From the NCBI GenBank assembly GCA_964640385.1, contig CAZXFL010000008.1, forward strand, positions 27,959 to 91,958: 64,000 nt of DNA. Reading direction: 5' to 3'. Position numbers and translations under genes: made by a program. The notes beneath the pieces are model-generated. The model had not been told where the DNA came from. It did no database searches and saw nothing but the letters and a program-made list of their open reading frames with translations. The stretch's first letter is position 1, and every line of letters begins with the position of its first letter. Below are positions 35,307-43,372 of this stretch, piece by piece. This DNA comes from JBBDIK01 sp964640385 (GTDB lineage Bacteria > Actinomycetota > UBA4738 > JBBDHU01).

Positions 35307-36179
35307 CTAGTCCTCGGTGTCGGCCATGGCCGCCGCACGTTCGCGGAAGTACTTGATCCAGTGCACGGACATCGTGTCGGTGTTGAGCAGCACGTCGCCG
35401 GCCAGGACCGCCCGCCGCACGTGGTGGGCGAGCGGGTTGGTGATCGACGCGAACATCCCGACCATCATCAGCATCGGCAGGAACGCGGCGTCGATCCCGT
35501 GACGGTCGGGCAGTCCGAACGAGATGTTCGACGCGCCGCACGACATGTTCACGTCGAGCTCGTCGCGGATGCGGCGGCAGATAGAGAACAGGATCTCCCC
35601 GGACGCTGGGATCCCGCCGAGCGGCATCGCGAGCGGGTCGATCAGCACGTTCTCGCGCGGGATGCCGTGGTCCTCCGCCCGATCCACGATCTTCTTAGCG
35701 GCCTTGAAGCGCAGCTCGGGGTCCTGCTCGATCGAATCCTCGTGCGCCATACCGATCACGGCGGCGCCGAAGCGCTTGACCAGCGGCAGCACCTTCTCGA
35801 GGTGCTCATCCTCGCCCGTGACGGAGTTCAGGATCGGCTTGCCCTTGACGGTCTCCAAGGCTGGCTCGAGGCACTCGAAGGTGGAGGAGTCGATGCAGAT
35901 CGGCACCTCGACGACCTCTTGCACAGCCTCGATCGCCTTGCAGAGCATCCCGGCCTCGTCCTTGCCGGGGATGCCGGCGTTGATGTCGAGCACGGTCGCG
36001 CCCGCCTCGACTTGCGCGATCGCGTCGGCCTGCGCCCGGGAGAACTCACCGGCAACGAACTCGTCACCGAGCTTCTCGCGACCCGTCGGGTTGATGCGTT
36101 CGCCGATGATGACGAACGGATGCCCGGGGCCGATGACGGTCTGGCGACCGTTCGTCCCCTCAAGGATCGTCTCTGCCAA
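35307..36179 (-). CDS. Pterin-binding methyltransferase (methyl-THF:corrinoid type)
   Basis: A 290-residue TIM-barrel protein of the dihydropteroate-synthase-like family. Motifs are ERINPTGR (27-34), VLDINAGIPG, CIDSSTFECLEPAL, NSVTGE and DPLAMPLGG, which form the pterin site. In this cluster it would take the methyl group from the corrinoid protein to tetrahydrofolate, like MtgA with glycine betaine, or run the reverse. A GGGAGGAA ribosome site precedes the ATG. Two operator-like repeats lie upstream. Confidence 0.85.
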   Translation of the reverse strand: MAETILEGTNGRQTVIGPGHPFVIIGERINPTGREKLGDEFVAGEFSRAQADAIAQVEAGATVLDINAGIPGKDEAGMLCKAIEAVQEVVEVPICIDSSTFECLEPALETVKGKPILNSVTGEDEHLEKVLPLVKRFGAAVIGMAHEDSIEQDPELRFKAAKKIVDRAEDHGIPRENVLIDPLAMPLGGIPASGEILFSICRRIRDELDVNMSCGASNISFGLPDRHGIDAAFLPMLMMVGMFASITNPLAHHVRRAVLAGDVLLNTDTMSVHWIKYFRERAAAMADTED

Positions 36180-36200
36180 CTCGTTCCTCCCGCGGTGGTT

Positions 36201-36307
36201 ATGACCTTAAGTCACCTTCATGCCAGGAACCGTGAATCCCCATCTTAGCGGGTGTTCAAGAGTGTGGGAACCCCTCTAGAACTTGCGGCCATGACCTCGG
36301 GTCATGG
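36201..36307 (-). promoter_or_regulatory. Two related operator-like palindromes inside the corrinoid cluster
   Basis: Site 1 is ATGACCTTAAGTCAC at 36201-36215. Site 2 is CCATGACCTCGGGTCATGG at 36289-36307, a perfect palindrome with eight-base arms and a three-base centre. Both fit ATGACCT-NN-RGTCAY and start 90 bases apart. They occupy the only long gap (146 bases) in the cluster, between the corrinoid protein and the pterin methyltransferase genes. A TAAGAT box on the minus strand (36246-36241) could be an internal -10. Confidence 0.5.
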
Positions 36308-36325
36308 ACCGCGTAGGGAGCCTGC

Positions 36326-36979
36326 CTAGCCCTTCCCGACGAGCTGCTTGGCCATCTCGACGGCCTCGGGGGCGCTCGGCGCGTAGCCGTCGGCGCCGAT
36401 CTGGTCGGCCCACTCCTGGGTCACCGGAGCGCCACCGACCATGACCTTCACCTTGTCGCGCAAGCCGGACTTCTTCAGGGCCTTGATGACGACCTGCTGC
36501 TGCGGCACCGTGGTGGTGAGCAGCGCGGACATGCCGACGATCGCGGGCTTGAGCTCCTCGACGGCGGCGATGACCTTGTCGGTTGGGACGTCCTTGCCGA
36601 GGTCGTGCACCTCGAAACCGGAGGTCTTGAGCATGGCGCCGACCATGTTCTTGCCCAGGTCGTGCAGGTCGCCCTTCACCGTCAGCATGACGACCAGTGT
36701 GGAGGCCTTGGTCTCGCCCATCTTGGCCAGCTCCGGCTCGACGATCGCGTTGCACTTCTTGAAGACCTCGGCCGAGACGACGACCTCCGGCAGGAAGACC
36801 TCGCCGCGCTTCCAGCGCTCGCCCAGTTCGAACATCGCTGTGGCCATACCATCCTCGAGGATCGAAACCGGGTTCACGCCATCGTCGACCAGCCAGTTAG
36901 TCGCTTCCACGGACTTGGCCTCGTCGCCGTCGTTCAATCCCCGGCGGAGCTGTTCGAACATCTCTTCTTCGGTGGCCAT
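36326..36979 (-). CDS. Corrinoid (B12-binding) methyl-carrier protein, MttC-like
   Basis: A 217-residue protein with a helical cap domain (1-88) and a Rossmann-like cobalamin domain. The lower-ligand motif DxHxxG is DLHDLG at 104-109 (His106). The SxL element (SALLTTTVP) and the GG element (VMVGGAPV) follow at the usual distances. It carries the methyl group between the MttB homologue and the pterin methyltransferase. Its ATG overlaps the stop of the truncated MttB upstream, so the broken gene and this one were once coupled. Confidence 0.92.
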   Translation of the reverse strand: MATEEEMFEQLRRGLNDGDEAKSVEATNWLVDDGVNPVSILEDGMATAMFELGERWKRGEVFLPEVVVSAEVFKKCNAIVEPELAKMGETKASTLVVMLTVKGDLHDLGKNMVGAMLKTSGFEVHDLGKDVPTDKVIAAVEELKPAIVGMSALLTTTVPQQQVVIKALKKSGLRDKVKVMVGGAPVTQEWADQIGADGYAPSAPEAVEMAKQLVGKG

Positions 36980-37434
36980 CAGTCGTCCTCCATGTTCTCC
37001 ATCGCTTCGGCCTCGTAGGAATCCATGATGCGGTCGAGTTCCTTCGTGACGTCCTCGGAGAGCGGTTCGGGTTCGTGCTCCGTGAGGGTCCGCTCGACCT
37101 CTGCCTCCGCGGCCTTCCACGGCTCGGGTCGTCCGGCGGCGTCCCAATCTTCCCAGGTCATGCGGTTCATGACCTTCGAGCGCCAGAAATCACGCGTGTG
37201 CTGCAGCGCGTGCGGCTCGCCGAGGAAATGCCCGCCGGGGCCGACGTGTTCCATGACCTCGACCGCGAGCTGCTCGGTGTCGAAGGAGTAGCCCTCGGCC
37301 CACCTCATCGCGATGTCGGCGACCTCGCGATCCAAGATCATCTGGAGGGCCGAGAAGACCGCCGATCCGTTGTAGGAACCGGCGTCCGACAGCATGTCCG
37401 ATGGTGCGACCGCCTTCTCGAACGCCGAGAAGGA
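36979..37434 (-). pseudogene. C-terminal remnant of a second MttB-family methyltransferase
   Basis: The frame holds about 151 codons that align by eye with the C-terminal third of the intact MttB homologue (SDMLSDAGSYNGSAVFSALQ, DREVADIAMRW, then MEHVGPGGHFLGEPHALQHTRDFWRSK and a final DRIMDSYEAEA). The N-terminal two thirds are missing. Upstream the frame meets a TGA at 37435-37437, directly next to a hairpin with a T run. An ATG at 37395 could start a 138-residue fragment, but a half barrel should not work. Deletion, rearrangement or a bad join in the assembly are the options. Confidence 0.75.
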
Positions 37435-37436
37435 TC

Positions 37437-37454
37437 AAAACCCCCATCCGGGGG
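37437..37454 (-). terminator. Intrinsic-terminator-like hairpin abutting the broken MttB gene
   Basis: Read on the minus strand, CCCCC-GGAT-GGGGG (37454-37441) is followed by TTTT (37440-37437). It is one of the few stems in the window with a T run. It stands just upstream of the MttB remnant, where it would block transcription into the corrinoid genes, so it was probably brought there by a rearrangement. The 157 bases from here to the flavodoxin gene hold no other gene. Confidence 0.5.
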
Positions 37455-37611
37455 ACCCGGGCCTCGCCTCGAGTCCCCTCGGGTCCGCCTCGCCGCTAGT
37501 CCCAGCGCTCGTCCTCCGCCCGGACCTTCTCGTCCAGCTGCGCGGGTAGCCTGTCCCGACGGATAGTCTGCGCGGTGGTCCGGATCCGACGAGTCGATGC
37601 GGAGGTGCAGG

Positions 37612-38040
37612 ATGAAGGTGCTGGTGGCCTACGAGAGCCGTAAAGGAACGACGAAGAGAGCCGCAGAGGCGATCGCCTCTGCGGCCGACGTCGAAGGCAA
37701 CGACGTGATGATCAAGCCCATCCGCGACGTCAGTGACAACGACGTGAACGCGGCAGACGTGATCTTCGCCGGCAGCTGGGTGAAGGGCTTCGTGGTGGTC
37801 GGTGTGGGCGCCACACCGCATTCACTGAAGGCGATCGCGTCCTGGCCGTCGTTGGCGGGCAAGCGCGCCGCATCGTTCTGTACGTACCACGTCAGCCCCA
37901 AGGGGACGCTCGGCCAGATCGGGGCGGAGCTGCGCGCCCGGGGTGCGGTGGTCGTCGGCGAACGATCCTTCCACCACGATGAGCCGGAGGCAGGTGCGGC
38001 GGCGTTCGCCCGCGACGTGCTCGCGACGGTCGACGCTTAG
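37612..38040 (+). CDS. Flavodoxin-domain protein
   Basis: A 142-residue flavodoxin-like protein. The N-terminal strand and phosphate loop VLVAYESRKGTT (3-14) is the FMN site; later loops FAGSWVKG and FCTYHVSPKG fit the isoalloxazine contacts. It could donate low-potential electrons, for example to the nearby [2Fe-2S] corrinoid activase, but the two are not in one operon. GGAGGTG precedes the ATG; a TAGTCT -10-like box is at 37564-37569. The end overlaps the convergent pabBC gene by four bases. Confidence 0.75.
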   Translation: MKVLVAYESRKGTTKRAAEAIASAADVEGNDVMIKPIRDVSDNDVNAADVIFAGSWVKGFVVVGVGATPHSLKAIASWPSLAGKRAASFCTYHVSPKGTLGQIGAELRARGAVVVGERSFHHDEPEAGAAAFARDVLATVDA

Positions 38041-39824
38041 CGCTCACGCTCCCGGAGGAGCGCCGGCCGCCACAGTCGCACCGAGTTCATCAGCGCCAGG
38101 CCGTCGCTGGCTCGCAGTTCATCGGTCGTGATCGGGCGCTCCTCGATCCTGCCTTCCTCGAGCAGGACCGCGCGGTAGGTGCCGGGCAGCAGTCCCGCCT
38201 CAACGGGGGGCGTGTACCAGCGCCCGTCCAGGTGGACCGCGACGTTCGAACTGCTCGCCTCAGTGATGTCGCCGCGGCGGTTGATGAGGATGACGTCGTC
38301 GGCATCCGGATGGTGGGCCAGGGCCCGGTCGTACGTGCCGCGGACGGTCGTTTTGTGGAACAGGAAGACGTCGTTGGGATCGACGGGCTCGTCGTCGAGT
38401 TCGACGGCGACGATCGGACGCTCGGGTTCGGGCGGCAGCGGGTCGAGGGGTTCGGCGGTGCAGGTCATCGCGCCGGAGCGGTCCACGACCAGCCGGATCT
38501 TCGCCTCGCCGTCGGCCCCGGAGGAAGACCGGAGGATGGCGTTCAGGGCGGCTTCGCGATCGAACGCGAACCCGAAATAGTCGGCGGACGCCTCGATGCG
38601 ATCGAGGTGCCGGTCGAGCCACAGCACCTCGCCGTCGCGAAACCCGAGTGACTCGAGGAGCTCGAACCCGGGCCGGCGTTCCGTCAGCACGCGAGACTTG
38701 GTGAGGCATTCCGCGTACTCACGCTCCGCGACGCTGTCGAAGGTGACCCCGCCGCCGACCCCATATTCGGCGGTCTCAGTCTCGGTGTCGAGCACGACCG
38801 TGCGGATGGCGACGTTGAATTGCGCGCGCGGACCCGGCGCGCCGTCGGGGGCGATCCAGCCGATCGATCCGCAGTAGACCCCGCGGGGAAGGGTTTCGAG
38901 TTCGGCGATGATCTGCATGCTCCGGACCTTCGGGGCCCCGGTGACGGAACCGCTGGGGAAGAGCGCACCGAAGACATCGGCGATGCCGAGGCCGGTCCGG
39001 AGTTGCGAGGAGATGGTCGAGGTGAGCTGCCAAACGGTCTCGTAGCGCTCGAGACCGAACAGCTCGCCGACCCGGACCGACCCCGGATGGGAGATGCGCC
39101 CCATATCGTTGCGGAGCAGGTCGACGATCATCGCGTTCTCCGCGCGCTCCTTCTCGGTGCTGATGAGTCTGTCCGCGCGCTCGCGATCCTCATCCGGCCA
39201 GCGGCCCCGCGGCGCGGTCCCCTTCATGGGCCGCGTCGTGAGGGAACCATCTTCCTCGAGGAGGAAGAACAACTCGGGGGAGGCCGACAGGATCCGGTAG
39301 CGCCCGAGATCGAGGTACGCGCAGTGCCCGCCGCGCTGCGCCAGTGCGAGTGCCGTGTAGAACGCGCGGTCGGTTCCCGCGAAGCGGCCGCGCAGCCGCA
39401 TCGTGTGGTTCACCTGGTACGTGTCGCCCGCTCGGATGTACTCGCGGATGCGTTCGATCTGGCGGTCGTAGTCGGGGCGGGAGACGGACGGTTCCCAGCG
39501 CCAGACCGAGAAGGCGGCGGACGGCGGTCGCAGGACGGGAACCTGCACCCGCCGGTCGTACAGATCGAATCGAGCGAGCGGCAGCGCGCCGAAGGGGTCG
39601 CCGTCCAACCGGGGGCGAACCGCGAGGGTCGGGTCGAGTCCCGGGGCGGCTTCGTAGGAGAGGTAGCCGGCGGACCACCGTCCGGTGCGCGTGGCGTCGG
39701 CGAGCGCGGCCAGCAGCGCCGGGAGCTCGTCGAGCGAACGAGCCTCGACCGTTCCCGCGTGGCCCGCGAAACGGAACGACTGGGGCGGGACGGAGCGGAG
39801 GTCGTCGAACCGGGCCTCGGTCAT
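38037..39824 (-). CDS. pabBC: Fused aminodeoxychorismate synthase I and aminodeoxychorismate lyase
   Basis: A 595-residue fusion. Residues 1 to about 370 are PabB-like (DTYQVNHTMRLRG, SASPELFF, TRPMKGTAPRG, FPSGSVTGAPKVR, YCGSIGWIAPDG), converting chorismate to aminodeoxychorismate. Residues from about 390 to the end are a fold-type IV PLP lyase like PabC (LWLDRHLDRIEASADYFG, VFLFHKTTVRGTYDRA with the PLP lysine, ITEASSSNVAVHLDG), releasing p-aminobenzoate for folate. It lacks the PabA glutaminase, which must be elsewhere. The start is nine bases after a TAGCCT box, so perhaps leaderless. Folate supply links it loosely to the THF-using cluster. Confidence 0.9.
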   Translation of the reverse strand: MTEARFDDLRSVPPQSFRFAGHAGTVEARSLDELPALLAALADATRTGRWSAGYLSYEAAPGLDPTLAVRPRLDGDPFGALPLARFDLYDRRVQVPVLRPPSAAFSVWRWEPSVSRPDYDRQIERIREYIRAGDTYQVNHTMRLRGRFAGTDRAFYTALALAQRGGHCAYLDLGRYRILSASPELFFLLEEDGSLTTRPMKGTAPRGRWPDEDRERADRLISTEKERAENAMIVDLLRNDMGRISHPGSVRVGELFGLERYETVWQLTSTISSQLRTGLGIADVFGALFPSGSVTGAPKVRSMQIIAELETLPRGVYCGSIGWIAPDGAPGPRAQFNVAIRTVVLDTETETAEYGVGGGVTFDSVAEREYAECLTKSRVLTERRPGFELLESLGFRDGEVLWLDRHLDRIEASADYFGFAFDREAALNAILRSSSGADGEAKIRLVVDRSGAMTCTAEPLDPLPPEPERPIVAVELDDEPVDPNDVFLFHKTTVRGTYDRALAHHPDADDVILINRRGDITEASSSNVAVHLDGRWYTPPVEAGLLPGTYRAVLLEEGRIEERPITTDELRASDGLALMNSVRLWRPALLRERER

Positions 39825-39836
39825 GGCCCGGTCAGG

Positions 39837-41243
39837 CTACCCCGTGGCTACCTCCTCGGGGATGGTGACCGGCGGGCAGTCGGTCCGTTCCTTGAGGACC
39901 AGCGGTTTGCGCGGCGGACCGGTGAAGTCGAACAGGTCGATCATGTCGCTGGCTCGGGCGTTCCGCTCGGTGAGCGTCGGAAGGCCGTGAAGGCGCTGGA
40001 TCAGCCGCAGGACGGAGGTGAAGTCGAGGGTGCGGCTGTCGACGTGCGGCTTGACCCACGGCGAGATCACCAACGCCGGGACGCGGAGTCCGTACCCGTA
40101 GAGGTCGACGTGCGGCGGCGGGACGTGATCGTAGAACCCGCCGTAGTCGTCCCAGACGAGGATGATCACGGTGTCCTTCCAGTACTTGGATTGCATGATC
40201 GCGTTGATCTGGCGGACGGTCCAGTTCTCACCCCGGCAGATGCTCATCGGTGGGTGGTCAGAGTCGGCGAACGACGGCGTGACCCAGGACACGGCCGGGA
40301 GGCGCCCCGCCTCTACGTCCTTGATGAACTGTGGCTCCGGAACCCGGTTCTTCCACAGGGCCGTGAAGCGCGCGGTCTTGATCTGGCGGAGCGGGTCCAC
40401 CCACGGGTTGTCTCCTCGGTAGTACTTCCAGGACACGCCGGCCTCCTGGAGCTGGCCGGGAACGGTCTCGATATCGGCGCAGGGCCAGCGCGCCTCCCAG
40501 AACTCGACCAGCGCCGGGATGTTCGGAACCTCCTCGAGTTCGTACGCCCGGTTCTCCTCCTCCTCGGTGAGCTCCTTGAAGGAGTAGGCCCGCTCCTTCT
40601 TGTCGTCGCAGAACTCGCGAGGCTCGCCGGTGCCGTACTGGCCTTCGCGCTCCTGCTCCACGAAGCGGTCGGACTGACCCGAGACCGTCCACAGTTGTTC
40701 GGGACCGGTCGGGCCGTAGACGGAGGAGAAGAAGCGGTCGGCGAGTACGAACGACTTCGCGTACGCCCAGTAGTTGGGGATGTCGCTCTGCTTGAGCTGG
40801 ACGTACGGCCGCATCGGATCGTCCGGGGACATCAGGTCGAAGCAGTTCATGCGTCCGCCGTTGATCGCTCGGAGTCCGGCATTGAAGGAGTGCGGGACGT
40901 CCAGCGCCTGATCGCCGGCCGGCTTGAGCTTCACGCTCTTGCCCTTGCAGGTCTCGCCGACGCGGGTGCCTTCGGCCCCCGGGAAGGTCCCGTACATGTG
41001 ATCGAACGTGCGGTTCTCCTTGACGATGAAGACGACGTGCTTGATCTTCTCCTTCGCCTGTTCGGTCATCCGGGCCTGCTGGGCAGCCTGTTCCTGCGTC
41101 TCGGCGATCTGCTGCTCGAGGAACCCGGGGCCGTCCGGCTCCGTGTTGGCGTCGTCGGTGTCGCCGCTGGGGGAGCAGGCGGCGAGGAGCACCAGCAGCG
41201 TGAGGGCGGCGATGCGGGGGCGGGTGGAGGGCCTGGACGTCAC
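39837..41243 (-). CDS. Phospholipase C/acid phosphatase-like secreted lipoprotein
   Basis: A 468-residue exported esterase of the AcpA/PLC family. A signal peptide ends in the lipobox LAAC (Cys22). The mature protein has VFIVKENRTFDHMYGTFPG near its start, the catalytic-type region of this family, and ILVWDDYGGFYDHVPPP later. The substrate is a phosphodiester or phosphomonoester such as phosphatidylcholine or inositol phosphates; unknown. If it released choline, the product could be converted to betaine for the MttB pathway, but that is speculation. The GTG start lies eight bases after TATAAA. Confidence 0.8.
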   Translation of the reverse strand: MTSRPSTRPRIAALTLLVLLAACSPSGDTDDANTEPDGPGFLEQQIAETQEQAAQQARMTEQAKEKIKHVVFIVKENRTFDHMYGTFPGAEGTRVGETCKGKSVKLKPAGDQALDVPHSFNAGLRAINGGRMNCFDLMSPDDPMRPYVQLKQSDIPNYWAYAKSFVLADRFFSSVYGPTGPEQLWTVSGQSDRFVEQEREGQYGTGEPREFCDDKKERAYSFKELTEEEENRAYELEEVPNIPALVEFWEARWPCADIETVPGQLQEAGVSWKYYRGDNPWVDPLRQIKTARFTALWKNRVPEPQFIKDVEAGRLPAVSWVTPSFADSDHPPMSICRGENWTVRQINAIMQSKYWKDTVIILVWDDYGGFYDHVPPPHVDLYGYGLRVPALVISPWVKPHVDSRTLDFTSVLRLIQRLHGLPTLTERNARASDMIDLFDFTGPPRKPLVLKERTDCPPVTIPEEVATG

Positions 41244-41590
41244 GGACGCCCTTTATATCGCAGGAGCGCTGGCTCGGTCGCGCCCGAGCCGATATCGCAG
41301 TGGCCGAGGTACGTGCAGCATGTGCGTGAAGCCGATCTCACACTGGCGTCGAATACACGTCCGAGGAGGGTGACCATCCTGCCGGGAGGCGGGGGACGAG
41401 GCCCTCACCATGGAGCCCGGGCCGGTGGGGGAAGGTGGCCGGCCGGAAGGCCCCCGATGTGGGCGCGGATGGGGGTGTTCCGGTGCGGTCGGCCGGAACC
41501 ACGGCTCGGACCTCATGGGTTTCCCGCACGGTGTCCTGGGGAGTTCGGTCCCGCCCCGGGGCCGTCGGAGGGCCGTGCTAGCCTCGCAGC
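41244..41590. other. 347-base intergenic region between divergent genes
   Basis: It holds the promoter of the lipoprotein gene at one end and a TAGCCT box six bases before mnmA at the other. There is a perfect seven-base stem GGCTCGG/CCGAGCC (41271-41290), a seven-base stem GTTCCGG/CCGGAAC (41477-41499) and a nine-base direct repeat ATATCGCAG at 41255 and 41292. No coding frame is convincing, and no cobalamin or other riboswitch core is recognised. Confidence 0.5.
41579..41584 (+). promoter_or_regulatory. -10 box of a leaderless mnmA promoter
   Basis: TAGCCT is followed after exactly six bases by the mnmA ATG. No Shine-Dalgarno sequence is needed or seen. No clear -35. Confidence 0.45.
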
Positions 41591-42679
41591 ATGACGTCCA
41601 AGGGTTCCGTGCTCGTTGCCATGTCCGGCGGGGTCGACTCGTCGGTCGCCGCGTGCCTGCTCCTGGAGCAGGGGTACGAGGTGATGGGTTCGCAGATGAA
41701 GCTCCTGCATCTCGCCGACGGCGCGGCGGATCACGGCTGTTGCGGCCCGACCGCCCAGCGTGATGCTCGGGCGGTCGCCGAGCACGTGGGGTTCCCGTTC
41801 GAGATCGTGGACCTGTCCGAGACCTTCGAGGAGACGGTCCTGGACGACTACTTCTCGGAGCATCGCGAGGGCCGCACCCCGAACCCGTGCGTGCGTTGCA
41901 ACGAGCACATCAAGTTCCGGGCCTTCGTGGACCGGGCGGACGAACTGGGGGCCGACTTCGTGGCCACCGGTCACTACGTCAGGACCCGGCGGGACGAGGC
42001 CGGCCGGTGGCACCTCTATCGGGGGGCGGATGCCGCCAAGGACCAGTCTTACGTCCTGCACATGCTGGGTCAGGCGCAGCTCGCCCGTTCGCTGTTCCCG
42101 GTCGGGGACCGGCCGAAGGCCGAGACCCGCATGCTGGCCGAGCGGTTCGGTCTCGGCGTGGCCGGAAAGCCCGACTCGCAGGAGGTCTGCTTCGTCCCGG
42201 GCACCGACCACGCTGCATTCATCGAGGAGCACGTGCCGGCGATGGTCCGCGAGGGCGAGATCGTCGACACGGACGGGACCGTGGTCGGGCAGCACCGGGG
42301 TGCATGGCGCTTCACCGTCGGGCAGCGGCGCGGGCTCGGGGTATCCGCCCCCGAGCCTCGGTACGTGGTCGATGTCGACGCGCGCGAGAACCGCGTCGTG
42401 ATCGGGGCCGGGGAACTTCTGGCGCGCCGCGGGCTGGTCGCGGATCGTGTGAGCTGGGTCTCAGGAAGCGTGCCCTCGACGGGGCCGTTCGAGGCGGAGG
42501 TCCGGATCCGGTACGCGGGCGACGAAGTGCCGGCGGTCGTCGAGCCGCGGGGTGAGAGCGGGGACGGTGCGCGGATCGAGTTCCGCGCGCCGGTGCGCGC
42601 GGTCGCGCCGGGACAGAGCGTCGTCGTCTACCGGGGCGACGAGGTCCTCGGCGGCGGACGCATCGTCGAGACGTTCTGA
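41591..42679 (+). CDS. mnmA: tRNA-specific 2-thiouridylase
   Basis: A 362-residue enzyme that thiolates U34 of Glu, Gln and Lys tRNAs. The PP-loop SGGVDSS is at 12-18. The catalytic pair is Cys100 (NPCVRCN) and Cys200 (SQEVCFVPG), matching Cys102 and Cys199 of E. coli MnmA. The C-terminal barrel is complete. It opens the mnmA-ligA-gatCAB block known from other actinobacteria. Confidence 0.95.
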   Translation: MTSKGSVLVAMSGGVDSSVAACLLLEQGYEVMGSQMKLLHLADGAADHGCCGPTAQRDARAVAEHVGFPFEIVDLSETFEETVLDDYFSEHREGRTPNPCVRCNEHIKFRAFVDRADELGADFVATGHYVRTRRDEAGRWHLYRGADAAKDQSYVLHMLGQAQLARSLFPVGDRPKAETRMLAERFGLGVAGKPDSQEVCFVPGTDHAAFIEEHVPAMVREGEIVDTDGTVVGQHRGAWRFTVGQRRGLGVSAPEPRYVVDVDARENRVVIGAGELLARRGLVADRVSWVSGSVPSTGPFEAEVRIRYAGDEVPAVVEPRGESGDGARIEFRAPVRAVAPGQSVVVYRGDEVLGGGRIVETF

Positions 42680-42691
42680 GGGGAGAGCGGG

Positions 42692-43372
42692 CTGACCATC
42701 CTCAAGCGCAAGCCGCGCACCTTCGAGATGCAGGTACAGGACATGATCCTGCGCGTCACCGCGGGCCAGGACTACTACGAGGAGGCTCGGGCCGCCGCAC
42801 TCTCGTTCTGGGAACAGCTGAACACATATATGGTCCGCAAGCCCGATTGGGCCCGCAGCAAGATGCCGGTCACGGTGCCCGACGATGCTCCGGAGGTCGT
42901 GCGCGAACTGACGGCCGCCGCCACCGTCGCCGGTGTCGGCCCCATGTTCTCGTTCCAGGGCGCCGTCGTAGACCACATCGGCCGGTTCCTCAATCGGATG
43001 GTCGGTGAGGTGACCGTTTCGTCAGCCGGCGAGTACTTCATCGCCTCCAAGAAGCGCACCAAGCTGACGGTGGTGCGCGGTGAGGACGGGGGCGACGTCT
43101 CGATCGTGATCGACCCCTCCTACGGGCCGGTCGGGCTGCACACGACGCTCGGCTCCGAGCCGCCGTCCGAAACCGTAGACGGCCTCGCGATCCTGGCCGA
43201 AACATGCTCGCTGGCGGCTGCCTGCGCGGCGGGAACCGGGGCGCTGCTCCGGCAGCCGAACTCTCTGCGCGCGGCGCTCGACCATATCCGTGGCATCGAG
43301 GGCGTGATCGGCGGCGTCATCGTCGAGGGGGAGACCATCGGGGTCGCCGGAACCGTGGAGCTCTCCTCCTAG
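42692..43372 (+). CDS. UPF0280-like protein
   Basis: A protein of up to 226 residues. The region AATVAGVGPMFSFQGAVVD and the Ala/Gly-rich later part fit the UPF0280/COG2122 family, whose fold is related to ApbE; function unknown. The start is unusual: GGGGAGAG (42680-42687) stands at the right distance from a CTG at 42692, while the first ATG (42728) has no ribosome site and would cut off the first strand (RTFEMQVQDM). I therefore favour CTG. It lies 12 bases after mnmA and abuts ligA. Confidence 0.6.
   Translation: MTILKRKPRTFEMQVQDMILRVTAGQDYYEEARAAALSFWEQLNTYMVRKPDWARSKMPVTVPDDAPEVVRELTAAATVAGVGPMFSFQGAVVDHIGRFLNRMVGEVTVSSAGEYFIASKKRTKLTVVRGEDGGDVSIVIDPSYGPVGLHTTLGSEPPSETVDGLAILAETCSLAAACAAGTGALLRQPNSLRAALDHIRGIEGVIGGVIVEGETIGVAGTVELSS

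Noticed and set aside
33891..36248. A 785-codon open frame on the plus strand across the corrinoid cluster, and other long frames antisense to gatB, potA and atpA.
   Set aside because: They lie over strongly recognisable genes, are rich in Arg, Ala, Gly and Pro, and match no family; they are products of GC-rich codon bias.
36180..41590. Cobalamin riboswitch upstream of the corrinoid genes or in the 347-base gap at 41244-41590.
   Set aside because: No B12-box-like core was found on either strand by eye; a covariance-model scan would settle it.
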